Assembly: GCA_963535465.1 (NCBI GenBank)
Contig: CAUSWF010000002.1
Span: 62,001 to 126,000, forward strand
Reading direction: 5' to 3'
Origin: CAUSWF01 sp963535465
GTDB taxonomy: Bacteria; Bacillota_I; Bacilli_A; RF39; UBA660
Length of the DNA: 64,000 nucleotides
Part shown: piece by piece, positions 52,560 to 61,833 of the stretch
How the letters are laid out: the number at the start of each line of letters is the position of its first letter
How positions within the stretch are numbered: the stretch's first letter is position 1
Position numbers and translations under genes: made by a program
The notes under the pieces: generated by a model
The model's database searches: none
What the model was told of the DNA's origin: nothing
The model's input: the letters and a program-made list of their open reading frames with translations, nothing else

Positions 52560-53139
52560 TACATCTTGTAGAATAACTTATCCTGATAAAACTACATTAG
52601 AATTTGAATCTTTAGAAGAAGCAGCTAAAGGAACTGAAGAGTATTTTAATTCTCATCCAGAATTACCTAAGAAATTCAGACCTATTTTATCTGTAAATTC
52701 TATTAAACTACGCTGTAATAAATCTACTCCTACAAAAGATGGAATATTATGCGAATGGTTAGATTCTCATACTAAAAAGTCATATCAAGCTAAGAAAAGT
52801 AAATCTAAAGGAAATAAATATGAATTACAAATAGTTCATGAGTTAACTAATATGGGATTTTCAGGATTAGTAACTTCTAGATCTCAAAATAGATTATTAG
52901 ATAATGCAAAAGTGGACATTGCAGAAACTGACGAAAAATTAAGTTGTTATATACAATGTAAAGCAACTAGTAATATGCCAAGTGTTTCTAATATAACTAA
53001 TTCATGTCCACTGAAAGATAGACCGTTATCTATATTTTGGAAAAAACAAGATCAATCAAAAGAAGAATATGTAATAATCCCAAAAGATTATTTCTATAAT
53101 TTATTAGCTAAATATCATAAAAAAACTAACTACAAATGA
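52540..53139 (+). CDS. Holliday-junction resolvase-like nuclease with amber at codon 3, 199 aa
   Basis: ATG AAG TAG AAA GAA CTT: read with suppression this starts MKQKELNTSCRITYPDK and runs open to 53139. Core SKGNKYELQIVHELTNMGFS, SRLLDNAKVDIAE-type strand (LLDNAKVDIAET) and CYIQCKATSNM give Glu, Asp and (Q)xK of an Hjc/PD-(D/E)XK resolvase. The next ATG (52852) would delete the catalytic Glu, so read-through of the TAG at 52546 seems required. Overlaps the primase gene. Confidence 0.8.
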
Positions 53140-53279
53140 TTGGATAATTAAAGGAGTTAGATTCTGAAACTTTTAATAAAATTTTATGGGTTAATACAAA
53201 TAATGAAAAATGTACTATAATTCCAGAAGATTTCTTTTATAAGTTACTTGATGCTTATACTAAAATTAATAAAATATAA
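53136..53279 (+). pseudogene. Partial duplicate of the resolvase C-terminus
   Basis: ATG ATT GGA TAA then LKELDSETFNKILWVNTNNE and KCTIIPEDFFYKLLDAYTK. The latter aligns with the resolvase end (FWKKQDQ...VIIPKDYFYNLLAKYHK). The TAA at codon 4 blocks translation from the only ATG. Tandem relic, or a gene with an unseen start. Confidence 0.5.
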
Positions 53280-53530
53280 TGAAACAACAATGGTATGTAA
53301 TTAGTTGGGGAGATATGAAAGAAGACCCAACTCAGATTCTTGCATATTATACCACTTCTGAAGAGAAAGCTCGAAAATATATATTGAATTATATATTGAA
53401 TGAACTATTACATAAATTAGCTGATATATCTGAATTTATAAATATGGATTGGGATACTGTGATAGAAGTGGTTAAAAATAAATATAATGTAAGTTTATCT
53501 TACATGTTACACCTAGAAAATGATAAATAA
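53279..53530 (+). CDS. Small protein, 83 aa
   Basis: MKQQWYVISWGDMKEDPTQI then helical (KARKYILNYILNELLHKLAD). ATG overlaps the preceding TAA. Unknown. Confidence 0.66.
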   Translation: MKQQWYVISWGDMKEDPTQILAYYTTSEEKARKYILNYILNELLHKLADISEFINMDWDTVIEVVKNKYNVSLSYMLHLENDK

Positions 53531-53537
53531 ATAATAT

Positions 53538-54056
53538 ATGTTACGAATAGGTTTGGACATTGATGAAGTATTAGCAGATTTCTTTAATACTTATTTATCA
53601 ATTTTTGGTCATCCTAAAAATGGCTACGAAATTACAAGAAATGTACAAAGAATTTTATCTAAAAATAAAGATTTCTGGTTAAATTTACCTAAATTAAGGG
53701 ATATTGATTTTATTCCAGAACTTTATTGTACTAAAAGAGTAAACCCTAAACAATGGACTAAACAATGGTTGAATAGTAATGGATTTACAAGTAGTCCTGT
53801 ATATCAAATGTATTACCAAAAAGGTAATAAAGCTAATATGATTAAAGGACGTTGTGATGTATTTGTTGACGACTCTGTATCTAATTTTAAAGCAATGAAT
53901 AAAAGAGGTGTTCCTTGCCTACTAATGGATACTCCATTTAATCAAGATGCAGGTCCTATATTACGTATATACTCACTTGATAAATATGAAATTGAAGAAG
54001 TTTATAACTTAGGTAAAGAACAAAACCTATTTAAAAACTTTGAAGACTTATATTAA
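53538..54056 (+). CDS. HAD-family 5'-nucleotidase-like protein, 172 aa
   Basis: IGLDIDEVLADFFNTYLSIF carries the DxDxV/T nucleophile motif of HAD phosphatases; the C-terminal CDVFVDDSVSNFKAMNKRG gives motif IV (DD). Size and motifs resemble deoxyribonucleotidases/NT5C. Likely tunes nucleotide pools; lies with replication and RNR genes. Confidence 0.87.
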   Translation: MLRIGLDIDEVLADFFNTYLSIFGHPKNGYEITRNVQRILSKNKDFWLNLPKLRDIDFIPELYCTKRVNPKQWTKQWLNSNGFTSSPVYQMYYQKGNKANMIKGRCDVFVDDSVSNFKAMNKRGVPCLLMDTPFNQDAGPILRIYSLDKYEIEEVYNLGKEQNLFKNFEDLY

Positions 54057-55082
54057 ATGAAATTAAGTGAAATTCATATTAAACCACTTTTAGAAACTTT
54101 AAGATTTGAAGATATAGATGATGAAATTTATTTCTCAGAAAAATATAGTGGTTATGTGAGTAATTCACGTCTTTCTAGAATAAATCCAGATCAAGATGGA
54201 TCTCCAGAAAAGTTTTTTAATCAAACTTTAGGTATATATACAGATAGTATAGTATTTGGTTCAGCTATGCATACTTTAGTATTGCAACCAGAGAGTTTTG
54301 AATTAAATGAATTAGCTAATAGACCTACAGCTAAAGCTGGATTTATGGCTGATGAAGTATTTAAAACTTATAAAAATAATGGTAATATTATAGAAGCTAT
54401 TTATAAAGCTTCTGATAAAATTGGATATTATAAAGGTAAATTAACTGATAATAAAATTAATAAGTTAATTAATCAATGTACTCCATATTGGCAAGATAGA
54501 TTAAAGTTCGAGCAAAATAATAATCCAGATAAAATACAGATATATTTGGATTCTAAATCAAGAGAACGTCTAAAATCTTGTTTATTTGCTATCAATAAAA
54601 ATGATAATATTAAATCATTATTAAATCCTAAAGGTATTATAGAAGATCCAGAAAATGGATACGAAAAAGCAATTCTATTAGATGTAGAAGTAACTTTTGA
54701 TGATCCTAATAGAAAACCTTTTATCTTACGTTTAAAATCTAAATTAGATAATTATACTATTGATAAGGAAAATAATACTATATTAGTAAATGATTTGAAA
54801 ACTCATGGAGCAATTCTTCCAGAGTTTGATAATGCAGTTACTAAATATCATTATTATAGAGAAATGGCTATGTACTCATGGTTATTATCTATGGTAGCTA
54901 AAAAGTATTATAATATGGATAATCCAACTATTAAAAGTAACTTTTTAGTAGTACAGACTATTCCAGAATTTTATACTAAAGTATCTCCTATGACAGGTAG
55001 ATTATTTAATCTCGGATTTGATGAACTTAAAAGACTTTTAAAATTAGTTGCTTTTTATAAAGCTAATGGGTATGTCCTTTAA
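54057..55082 (+). CDS. PD-(D/E)XK exonuclease-like protein, 341 aa
   Basis: FGSAMHTLVLQPESFELNEL (GxxxH-like), PFILRLKSKLDNYTIDKENN then ILVNDLKTHGAILPEF (D...DLKT catalytic strand) and YYREMAMYSWLLS (QxxxY-like). This follows the RecB/lambda-exo-like nuclease found in crAss-like replication modules. Likely works with the Sak4/SSB pair in recombination. Confidence 0.84.
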   Translation: MKLSEIHIKPLLETLRFEDIDDEIYFSEKYSGYVSNSRLSRINPDQDGSPEKFFNQTLGIYTDSIVFGSAMHTLVLQPESFELNELANRPTAKAGFMADEVFKTYKNNGNIIEAIYKASDKIGYYKGKLTDNKINKLINQCTPYWQDRLKFEQNNNPDKIQIYLDSKSRERLKSCLFAINKNDNIKSLLNPKGIIEDPENGYEKAILLDVEVTFDDPNRKPFILRLKSKLDNYTIDKENNTILVNDLKTHGAILPEFDNAVTKYHYYREMAMYSWLLSMVAKKYYNMDNPTIKSNFLVVQTIPEFYTKVSPMTGRLFNLGFDELKRLLKLVAFYKANGYVL

Positions 55083-55398
55083 AGAATTAAAACATCTTTA
55101 TGAAGAAAACTTTAGCTTAGGTTATATAGATTTAGATATTAATAATAAATTTGCATTGATATCTTTAATTTGTTATATAACTACACATATGCAAGCTAAA
55201 AAACCTGATGTTACTTATTATCAAATTATATGTAAGTTAGCTGAAGGAACTGGTTGGAAAGAAAAAGATATATATAAACTTACTATTATGTGCGAAGATT
55301 TCGGATATGGATGTAAAGAATTTCCTACTTTCGGACTAAAACCAAAGGAAATGTCTGCAAAAATAAAAGAAATCATGTATAAATCTCTTCCCTTTTAA
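55072..55398 (+). CDS. Helical protein, 108 aa
   Basis: MSFKELKHLYEENFSLGYID, helical with EGTGWKEKDIYKLTIMCEDF. Start inside the nuclease 3' end. Resembles unnamed Bacteroidota phage proteins. Confidence 0.7.
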   Translation: MSFKELKHLYEENFSLGYIDLDINNKFALISLICYITTHMQAKKPDVTYYQIICKLAEGTGWKEKDIYKLTIMCEDFGYGCKEFPTFGLKPKEMSAKIKEIMYKSLPF

Positions 55399-55473
55399 AG
55401 GTTAGTCAGATTTCCAAGTAATTAGTAAAATAGATAAAAATTAATTTTAATGTGATTTTAACATTTATTCACT

Positions 55474-55501
55474 TTGACTGAAAAAGTTTTGAGTATATAA
55501 T
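55474..55501 (+). promoter_or_regulatory. Sigma70-like promoter
   Basis: TTGACT, 16-bp spacer, TATAAT; 90 bp before the start of a single gene that also has its own terminator. Note that Bacteroidota sigma factors usually prefer TAnnTTTG, so the consensus-like box is unusual. Confidence 0.55.
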
Positions 55502-55590
55502 TGTATCACAAACCTCAGAAATGAGGTAAAGATAATTAAAACACATGTAGATAATTTTTATGAATTAATGTTTAAATTTTTATTATTAAT

Positions 55591-56133
55591 ATGGAAAATG
55601 TATTGAATTTTAAGAGAGTAGAATTGATGGGAGCAACTAAGGAAGAAGCTTTGGCAAAGGCTCCATTTGAAATTATGGGTGATGCTACACAAGCTTACAA
55701 AAACTGGAAGAAGACAGCTACAGCTGATTCTGATGTAAACGATTTCTATCGTGAGTACTTGACAAAGAAGTCAAAGAATGTAGCTGGTGTTGGTTTCTCA
55801 ATCACTATTGATGCAGCTGTTGCTGACAGTCGTGAGCGTCCTTGGAAGATTACTGATGTAAAGAACGAACAAGGTAAGCGTAAGTATGAAACAGTTCTTG
55901 TTTTGAAAGATATTGCAACAGGTAATGTTCTTGGTAAGGTAGCTGGCAAGAAAGTTGATGCTAAAGAACTTGCTAAGAAAGTTATTAAGGACGGTTTCAA
56001 AGGTAAAGGTATTGCTGTTTATTCTAAGGAAGTTACAGTAGGTGAACCTAAAGCATTTACTTTTGAATATGCTCCTTCTAAGAGTTCACATGCTGGTACT
56101 TATGTAGTATTTGGCATAGTAAAAAATGCGTAA
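55591..56133 (+). CDS. Probably highly expressed protein, 180 aa
   Basis: Lys/Ala/Val-rich (ATKEEALAKAPFEIMGDATQ, DAKELAKKVIKDGFKGKGIA), with codons GCTs, AAGs and CGTs unlike the AT-extreme neighbours. Own promoter and strong terminator make it monocistronic. Composition suggests an abundant basic protein, possibly nucleic-acid associated; family not recognised. Confidence 0.8.
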   Translation: MENVLNFKRVELMGATKEEALAKAPFEIMGDATQAYKNWKKTATADSDVNDFYREYLTKKSKNVAGVGFSITIDAAVADSRERPWKITDVKNEQGKRKYETVLVLKDIATGNVLGKVAGKKVDAKELAKKVIKDGFKGKGIAVYSKEVTVGEPKAFTFEYAPSKSSHAGTYVVFGIVKNA

Positions 56134-56150
56134 TCTACTCTAACAATATA

Positions 56151-56191
56151 AAGGGTAGTCGAGGATAACACTTCGGCTACCCTTATTTTTT
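56151..56191 (+). terminator. Strong intrinsic terminator
   Basis: AAGGGTAGTCGA and TTCGGCTACCCTT form the stem around GGATAACAC, followed by ATTTTTT. Terminates the 180-aa gene. Confidence 0.88.
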
Positions 56192-56253
56192 ATAACAACT
56201 TGAAAAAGTAATAATTATTAAAACTCGAAAGAGTATAAATTAAATTTTAAAAT

Positions 56254-57798
56254 ATGACAAGACAAACAACTATTAATAAAGTAATTGATTTTCTAACTCG
56301 AATAAAAGAAGCAGGATATACAAATGTAAAACAATATTGTAAAGATTTTAATGAACCTTATTCTTCTTATGCTAATAATGTAAGTAAAATTATGAATGAT
56401 GCTGATGTTCATGATGATTATAAAAATACTATTAAAACATTAAAATCTGATATTAAATGTAATAATAAATCTAATAATTCTGTTATTAACTCTGAAAAAC
56501 TTGATTCGGATGATCGTGCTAATACAGAAATAGTGCGCGATGAAGAAGGTAAAGTACTTTATTATAAGTTTGAAATTTATCGTAGAGATAAATCTCCTGT
56601 AGTAGGACAACTTACACGTGAAGAAATGAATAGTGTGTATCGTCTTTATTCATACTATGGTGCTAATATTACTCAACGTGAAATTTCTCGCACTCTTCCA
56701 GAATATTCTTTAGTTGATTTTAAACGCATTCTTAGAGTATTTAATATTACTAAAGCTTGTTCTCCTTTTGCACCTCATATGTTTGAGGAATATTCAGAAG
56801 AAGAACTCAAGGATATGCACTTACGTTTAAAAGAAAATGACTTTCTTAAGAAACTTGAAAAAGATGAAATTAATGATTTACGTAAATTAAATACTAATTT
56901 AGCTAAAGAATTAAATAATTTTAAGACTAATGTACTTCAAAATGTAATTGATGCAGGTATTGAAATTAAAGATTCTAATTTTAAACCGCGTGAATTTACA
57001 CAAAAAGAACCTAATACAAAGAATTTGATCATTTGGTTGTCTGATATGCATATTGGAGCATATAATGATGCTTTTGGTACATATAGTATTGTTGAATATA
57101 ATAAAGAAGATATACAACATCGTCTTGATGTTATTGTTAGTAAGTTTGCAAATAAAACTTATACTAATATTTATGTAGTAAATTTGGGAGATTCTGTAGA
57201 TTCCTTTAAGAAAGAAACTACAAGAGGTGAACACCCATTGCCATCTGTATGGAATGATAAAGAGATTTCAATGAATTATATAGAATTAATGAAACAATTC
57301 TTTGTAAATTTGCAAGCTAATACTCATTATACTAATATGACTTATCTGTGTATTGGTGAATCCAACCATGACGGTGACACGGGATGGCTTAATAATAAAA
57401 TTCTTGAAGCTCACCTTCAGAATATGGGAATATATACTTATATTAGTAACTATTCTATTGATGTATTTGGTGTTGGTAATCATACATTTGTGTTTGCACA
57501 TGGAAAAGATAACCAGAACCAATTTAAGAATTTCCCGCTTACTCTTAACGATAAAACAGATTTGTATTTTACACAATGGATGAATGAAAATAATGTTGTT
57601 GGTAAATATAAATATGTAGTAAAAGGTGATTTACATCGTTTTGCTTATACTGTAGGTAATACTTTTGATTATATCAGTGTGGGTTCTCTTTATGGTAGCA
57701 GTAATTGGATTACAGCTAACTTTGGTAATACTAAGTGGAGTATTAATTTTATGGAAATACAAGGTAATGACATGCAAATCGGAACAATCCGCGAGTAG
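56254..57798 (+). CDS. Calcineurin-like phosphoesterase with N-terminal DNA-binding-like region, 514 aa, ends in TAG
   Basis: Metallophosphoesterase motifs in the C-terminal half: WLSDMHIGAYN (DxH), VVNLGDSVDSF (GDxxD), IGESNHDGDTGW (GNH-like, NHD), FVFAHGKD and VVKGDLHRF (GxH). N-terminal 150 residues include helix-turn-helix-like ITQREISRTLPEYSLVDFKR. Probably a DNA-processing nuclease. The TAG stop could be suppressed, adding 12 residues. Confidence 0.88.
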   Translation: MTRQTTINKVIDFLTRIKEAGYTNVKQYCKDFNEPYSSYANNVSKIMNDADVHDDYKNTIKTLKSDIKCNNKSNNSVINSEKLDSDDRANTEIVRDEEGKVLYYKFEIYRRDKSPVVGQLTREEMNSVYRLYSYYGANITQREISRTLPEYSLVDFKRILRVFNITKACSPFAPHMFEEYSEEELKDMHLRLKENDFLKKLEKDEINDLRKLNTNLAKELNNFKTNVLQNVIDAGIEIKDSNFKPREFTQKEPNTKNLIIWLSDMHIGAYNDAFGTYSIVEYNKEDIQHRLDVIVSKFANKTYTNIYVVNLGDSVDSFKKETTRGEHPLPSVWNDKEISMNYIELMKQFFVNLQANTHYTNMTYLCIGESNHDGDTGWLNNKILEAHLQNMGIYTYISNYSIDVFGVGNHTFVFAHGKDNQNQFKNFPLTLNDKTDLYFTQWMNENNVVGKYKYVVKGDLHRFAYTVGNTFDYISVGSLYGSSNWITANFGNTKWSINFMEIQGNDMQIGTIRE

Positions 57799-58132
57799 GA
57801 TAATATCTTTAGACAATTTATTAGAGTATTTTAAGTATTTAGAAGTTAATTTTATTTGGACTTATGATGAATTTTCTAAAATACTAAATAAATATAAATA
57901 CTTTATAAATAAATATAACATTACAATAAATTGGGAATCCTATGATCCAGGATTCACTGATTTAGAAAAATACATATCTACAATTGTATTAAAAAGAATT
58001 TTAAGAAATGTGAAATTTGATAATACTTGTTTAGGTATAGTATCATGCAAAAGAAGCAATTTAACAGATAAACAATATTTAGAATTACAAAAATTTTCAG
58101 AATATTGTAGATTTGATATAAATTTTTTATAA
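57767..58132 (+). CDS. Unknown protein, 121 aa
   Basis: MTCKSEQSASRIISLDNLLE then aromatic-rich helices (WTYDEFSKILNKYKYFINKY). Starts inside the phosphoesterase 3' end, spanning its TAG. Function unknown. Confidence 0.65.
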   Translation: MTCKSEQSASRIISLDNLLEYFKYLEVNFIWTYDEFSKILNKYKYFINKYNITINWESYDPGFTDLEKYISTIVLKRILRNVKFDNTCLGIVSCKRSNLTDKQYLELQKFSEYCRFDINFL

Positions 58133-58159
58133 TTATATAAATTTTATTATGATTAAAAC

Positions 58160-58495
58160 ATGGAAAATTTAGTAGAAAAAGTAATTAAATTATGTGATAA
58201 TATTTGTAATGGTAATTATCCTATTGATAATTTAGGTGTATATAAAAGTTATAATACTGGCTTTACTATTAATAATAAACTAGCTATATTTATAAATTCT
58301 GATACTTTAAACATAAGTACAAATAAAGGTATATTATCTGTAAATATGGATATAGTTGAAAAAGCTAGTATAACTATTGCATTTCAAAAATTAGAAGAAT
58401 ATTCTAAACAATTAGCTGAAACTGTTTTAGATGAATATATTAATGTAGAAAATACTAAGATTTCTAATATTAATGAATTAGACTGTAATAATTAA
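58160..58495 (+). CDS. Unknown protein, 111 aa
   Basis: MENLVEKVIKLCDNICNGNY, beta-like middle (FTINNKLAIFINSDTLNIST), helical end. TAATG overlap with the next gene. Confidence 0.68.
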   Translation: MENLVEKVIKLCDNICNGNYPIDNLGVYKSYNTGFTINNKLAIFINSDTLNISTNKGILSVNMDIVEKASITIAFQKLEEYSKQLAETVLDEYINVENTKISNINELDCNN

Positions 58496-59274
58496 TGGAT
58501 ATTCAATTAGACGATTTACTAAAAGGAAAACAAACAAGAATTAAAGATAAAGAATATTTTGAAACAGAAGCTTATGTAAATCCTTTCTTAGAAAGAATGA
58601 GTAAAATTACTTCTGATTTTAGAGTTAAAGTAGAGTTACCTCCACAGGTAACTCTTACTAAAGAAGGCGATGTAAATCTTGAAGATATTACTTATAATAG
58701 AGTATGGTTACAAGCTGTACTTCCAGAAAGTTATAATGTTGATAATCATCAAGATGTAGTAGGAATGGTTTACGGTTTAGATACTAGAAAACCAGTTGTT
58801 AAATTCTATAGAGGTGGATTGAATATGGCATGTACTAATTTATGTGTATTTAATCCAGATTATCTTGATGTACAAGAGTTACAACCAGAAGCTGCCATTG
58901 ATTATCGTCCTTTAGATGCTTTAATTAATAAAGCAAGTGAGATTAAAGTATTTTTGGATAAGTTACATAATCATACTTTCCCAAGAGACAATCAATATAT
59001 TAATGAACAATTAGGTATGTGGATAAGAAATAGTCTTAACATGCCTTATTATAATGGAGTTAATAATGTAAAGTTAGCAACTTCTACTGCAATTGATGCA
59101 TATAAGCTTCTATTTGAAAAAGAAGCTTCTCCTTATTTTGTACCATCAGATTCTAATACTAATATGTTTAATGTATACAATGCTTTCACCGAACTTATTA
59201 GCAATGATAAAGATAAGGATATTATGAATAAATGCGAAAAAACACTACTTCTAAAGAGTATTTTAGGCATCTAA
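58495..59274 (+). CDS. DUF932-like phage protein, 259 aa
   Basis: LPESYNVDNHQDVVGMVYGL, RGGLNMACTNLCVFNPDYLD and the helical C-terminus resemble the layout of DUF932 phage/plasmid proteins (role debated, sometimes anti-restriction). Similarity is by eye. Directly upstream of the RNR genes. Confidence 0.6.
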   Translation: MDIQLDDLLKGKQTRIKDKEYFETEAYVNPFLERMSKITSDFRVKVELPPQVTLTKEGDVNLEDITYNRVWLQAVLPESYNVDNHQDVVGMVYGLDTRKPVVKFYRGGLNMACTNLCVFNPDYLDVQELQPEAAIDYRPLDALINKASEIKVFLDKLHNHTFPRDNQYINEQLGMWIRNSLNMPYYNGVNNVKLATSTAIDAYKLLFEKEASPYFVPSDSNTNMFNVYNAFTELISNDKDKDIMNKCEKTLLLKSILGI

Positions 59275-59336
59275 TTAGTTTTGAATTGTGAATTATTTAG
59301 ACTATCTTTATAGTTCACAATTTAAAATACTAATAT

Positions 59337-61442
59337 ATGATTGTAATTAAAAGAGACGGACGAAAAGAACAATTTAATGAAAACAAGATTAAGAAAGCTA
59401 TTTCAAAATGTTACTTAGCTAATGACGAACTGCCAGATGAAATACAAATTAACAAGATTGTATCAGAGATAGAAAATTTAACTGATGAATTAACAGTAGA
59501 AGAAATACAAGACTTTATAATTAATGATTTAGAAGATTTAGATATAGCTCAATCTTATAAAGAATATAGAGAACAACGAAATAAAATTCGAGACTTTAAA
59601 TTAAATCAAAAATTTTACAACACTGTTACTGAATTAGTTGATAGGAAACAAAACGAAGCATCTAAAGAAAATTCTAATAAAGATGCTACTCAAATCCATG
59701 TAATTAGAGATTTAATCGCAGGAGAAACTTCACGTAAACTTTATAATGAACTTATAATGCCTAAGAAATTACGTGAATTACATGAAAAAGGAATACTTCA
59801 CGTACATGATACTGACTATAGATTACAACAAAATGAGACTAATTGCGAGCTATCAAATCTTGAAGATACTCTAAGTAAGGGAACTGTAATGAATGGCAAA
59901 TTCATTGAACCACCTAAGAGTTTAAGAACTGCTTGTACTGTGGCTTCTCAAATTATTACAGCTGTAAGCTCATCTACTTATGGAGGGCAAACTATTACTA
60001 TGTCACATTTAGCTAAATATGTTAAAGTATCCAAAGAAAAGATAACTAAGAAAATGGCTAAGTTAAGAGTTACTGATCCTAATGTAGTTAATGCTTTATT
60101 ACAGGATGAAATTAAAGACTCAATACAAACTTTACTATATCAGTTGAACACTATCTCTTGTACTAACGGACAGAGTCCTTTCATAACGTTATTTTTATAC
60201 CTTGATGAGAAACCAGAGTATAAAAAAGAAACTTTAATGCTTTGTAAAGAGGTAATTAAACAACGCATAGAAGGAATGAAGTCTCCTTCTAGATATATTA
60301 TTAGTCCTACATTCCCTAAATTAGTAATTTGTTTAACTGATAAAATGTTTATTGAAGGTACTCCTGATTATGAATTTGCAAAATTATGTGCTAAATGTGT
60401 AACAAAACGTATGGTTCCAGATTTCATATCTGAGAAGAACATGAAGGCACTTAAAGAAGGATGTGTAATACCGCCAATGGGATGCAGAAGTATATTACAT
60501 CCTTGGAAGGATAAGAACGGTAATTATCAAATATACGGTAGAAATAATGTTGGTGTAATATCAATTAATTTACCATATTTAGCTCTTGAAAGTAAAACTA
60601 TAGAAGAATTTTATGGTAAACTTGAAGATATGATTGACTATGTGTCTAAGACACAAAAATCTATCTATGATGTTATTGTAGATTCTCCTGTAGATATTGC
60701 TCCTATACTTTATATGTATGGAGTATTAGATAGAGCTAAATCAGGAACTAAAATTAAAGATGTCATTGGTAATTGTAAATGTTCTGTATCTATAGGATAT
60801 ATGGGAATTGCAGAATGTGTTGAACGATTTGGAATAAGTTATAATACTAAAGAAGGGCATGATTTAGGTATTAGTATTATTAAACATATGTTTGATAGAA
60901 CTAATTACAATAAAGAAAAATATGATATAGCTCTTAGTTTATATGGGACTCCTGCCGAGAGTTTGACCACGAAGTTTGCTAAAGCATTAAAAGTATTTCC
61001 AATTATCCCTCATGTTAATGATAGAACTTATATTACTAATAGTTATCACATTCCTGTTGAAACACATATAGATGCTTTTAGTAAGATGGATTTTGAATCA
61101 GAGTTTCAGAAATACTCTACAGGTGGTGCGATTTCTTATGTTGAAGTACCTGATGTTCGTAATAATCCAGAAGCAATCTTTGAATTAATGAAACATATAT
61201 ATGATGTAATGGTTTATTGTGAGATAAATACTACATCATGTTCAATTTGTTATAATTGTGGTTTTGAAGGTGAAATAGAATTATCAGAAGATGGTACTCA
61301 TTGTACTTGTCCTAATTGTGGATGTACTGATCCTTCAAAATTACATGTTATCCTCCGCTCTTGCGGATATCTTGGTGAGTATTCATTAGGAACATCTATT
61401 GGAAGAGCTGGAGATATAACTAATAGAGTAAAACATTTATAA
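59337..61442 (+). CDS. nrdD: Anaerobic ribonucleoside-triphosphate reductase, 701 aa
   Basis: N-terminal ATP cone (VIKRDGRKEQFNENKIKKAI, residues 2-21), NrdD core (HIHDTDY-type VHDTDYRLQQNETNC, NVGVISINLPYLAL), C-terminal zinc knuckles CSICYNCGF and CTCPNCGCTD, and the glycyl-radical region RSCGYLGEYSLGTSIGRAGD. Makes dNTPs from NTPs without oxygen, fitting a gut anaerobe host. NrdG follows. Confidence 0.95.
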   Translation: MIVIKRDGRKEQFNENKIKKAISKCYLANDELPDEIQINKIVSEIENLTDELTVEEIQDFIINDLEDLDIAQSYKEYREQRNKIRDFKLNQKFYNTVTELVDRKQNEASKENSNKDATQIHVIRDLIAGETSRKLYNELIMPKKLRELHEKGILHVHDTDYRLQQNETNCELSNLEDTLSKGTVMNGKFIEPPKSLRTACTVASQIITAVSSSTYGGQTITMSHLAKYVKVSKEKITKKMAKLRVTDPNVVNALLQDEIKDSIQTLLYQLNTISCTNGQSPFITLFLYLDEKPEYKKETLMLCKEVIKQRIEGMKSPSRYIISPTFPKLVICLTDKMFIEGTPDYEFAKLCAKCVTKRMVPDFISEKNMKALKEGCVIPPMGCRSILHPWKDKNGNYQIYGRNNVGVISINLPYLALESKTIEEFYGKLEDMIDYVSKTQKSIYDVIVDSPVDIAPILYMYGVLDRAKSGTKIKDVIGNCKCSVSIGYMGIAECVERFGISYNTKEGHDLGISIIKHMFDRTNYNKEKYDIALSLYGTPAESLTTKFAKALKVFPIIPHVNDRTYITNSYHIPVETHIDAFSKMDFESEFQKYSTGGAISYVEVPDVRNNPEAIFELMKHIYDVMVYCEINTTSCSICYNCGFEGEIELSEDGTHCTCPNCGCTDPSKLHVILRSCGYLGEYSLGTSIGRAGDITNRVKHL

Positions 61443-61444
61443 TT

Positions 61445-61657
61445 ATGGAAGATTGTATAAAAATAATTCATAATGAAAATAATTCATTTACAGTTTCTTA
61501 CAAAGATAAGTATGCTGATGAATTATGTTGGGAAGAAATGTTAGGTTTAATTGCTAGTTTAACTATTAGTAGTAATAAACCTTGTCAACAATGGTTACGA
61601 ACAGACGAAGAACATGAAAAATTCAATCAATCTTTACGTAAATACTCAACAGTTTAA
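61445..61657 (+). CDS. Small protein between nrdD and nrdG, 70 aa
   Basis: MEDCIKIIHNENNSFTVSYK then LIASLTISSNKPCQQWLRTD. Common companion ORF in such modules; unknown function. Confidence 0.66.
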   Translation: MEDCIKIIHNENNSFTVSYKDKYADELCWEEMLGLIASLTISSNKPCQQWLRTDEEHEKFNQSLRKYSTV

Positions 61658-61677
61658 AAATAAAAAATTTATAAATT

Positions 61678-61833
61678 ATGGATGAAGAATTGTTTGATAA
61701 AGAGTTGCAAAAAAGACTTGGAATAGTTTATCACAAAGAAACTGGCACAGTTAGTGTCTGTGGTTATATTCCAGATCCTATTGCTTATACTAATATAGCA
61801 ATATATAAACAAATCATGGGAATGAATGCTTAA
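61678..61833 (+). CDS. Small protein, 51 aa
   Basis: MDEELFDKELQKRLGIVYHK then beta-like (GTVSVCGYIPDPIAY). Its stop overlaps the nrdG start. Unknown. Confidence 0.6.
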   Translation: MDEELFDKELQKRLGIVYHKETGTVSVCGYIPDPIAYTNIAIYKQIMGMNA

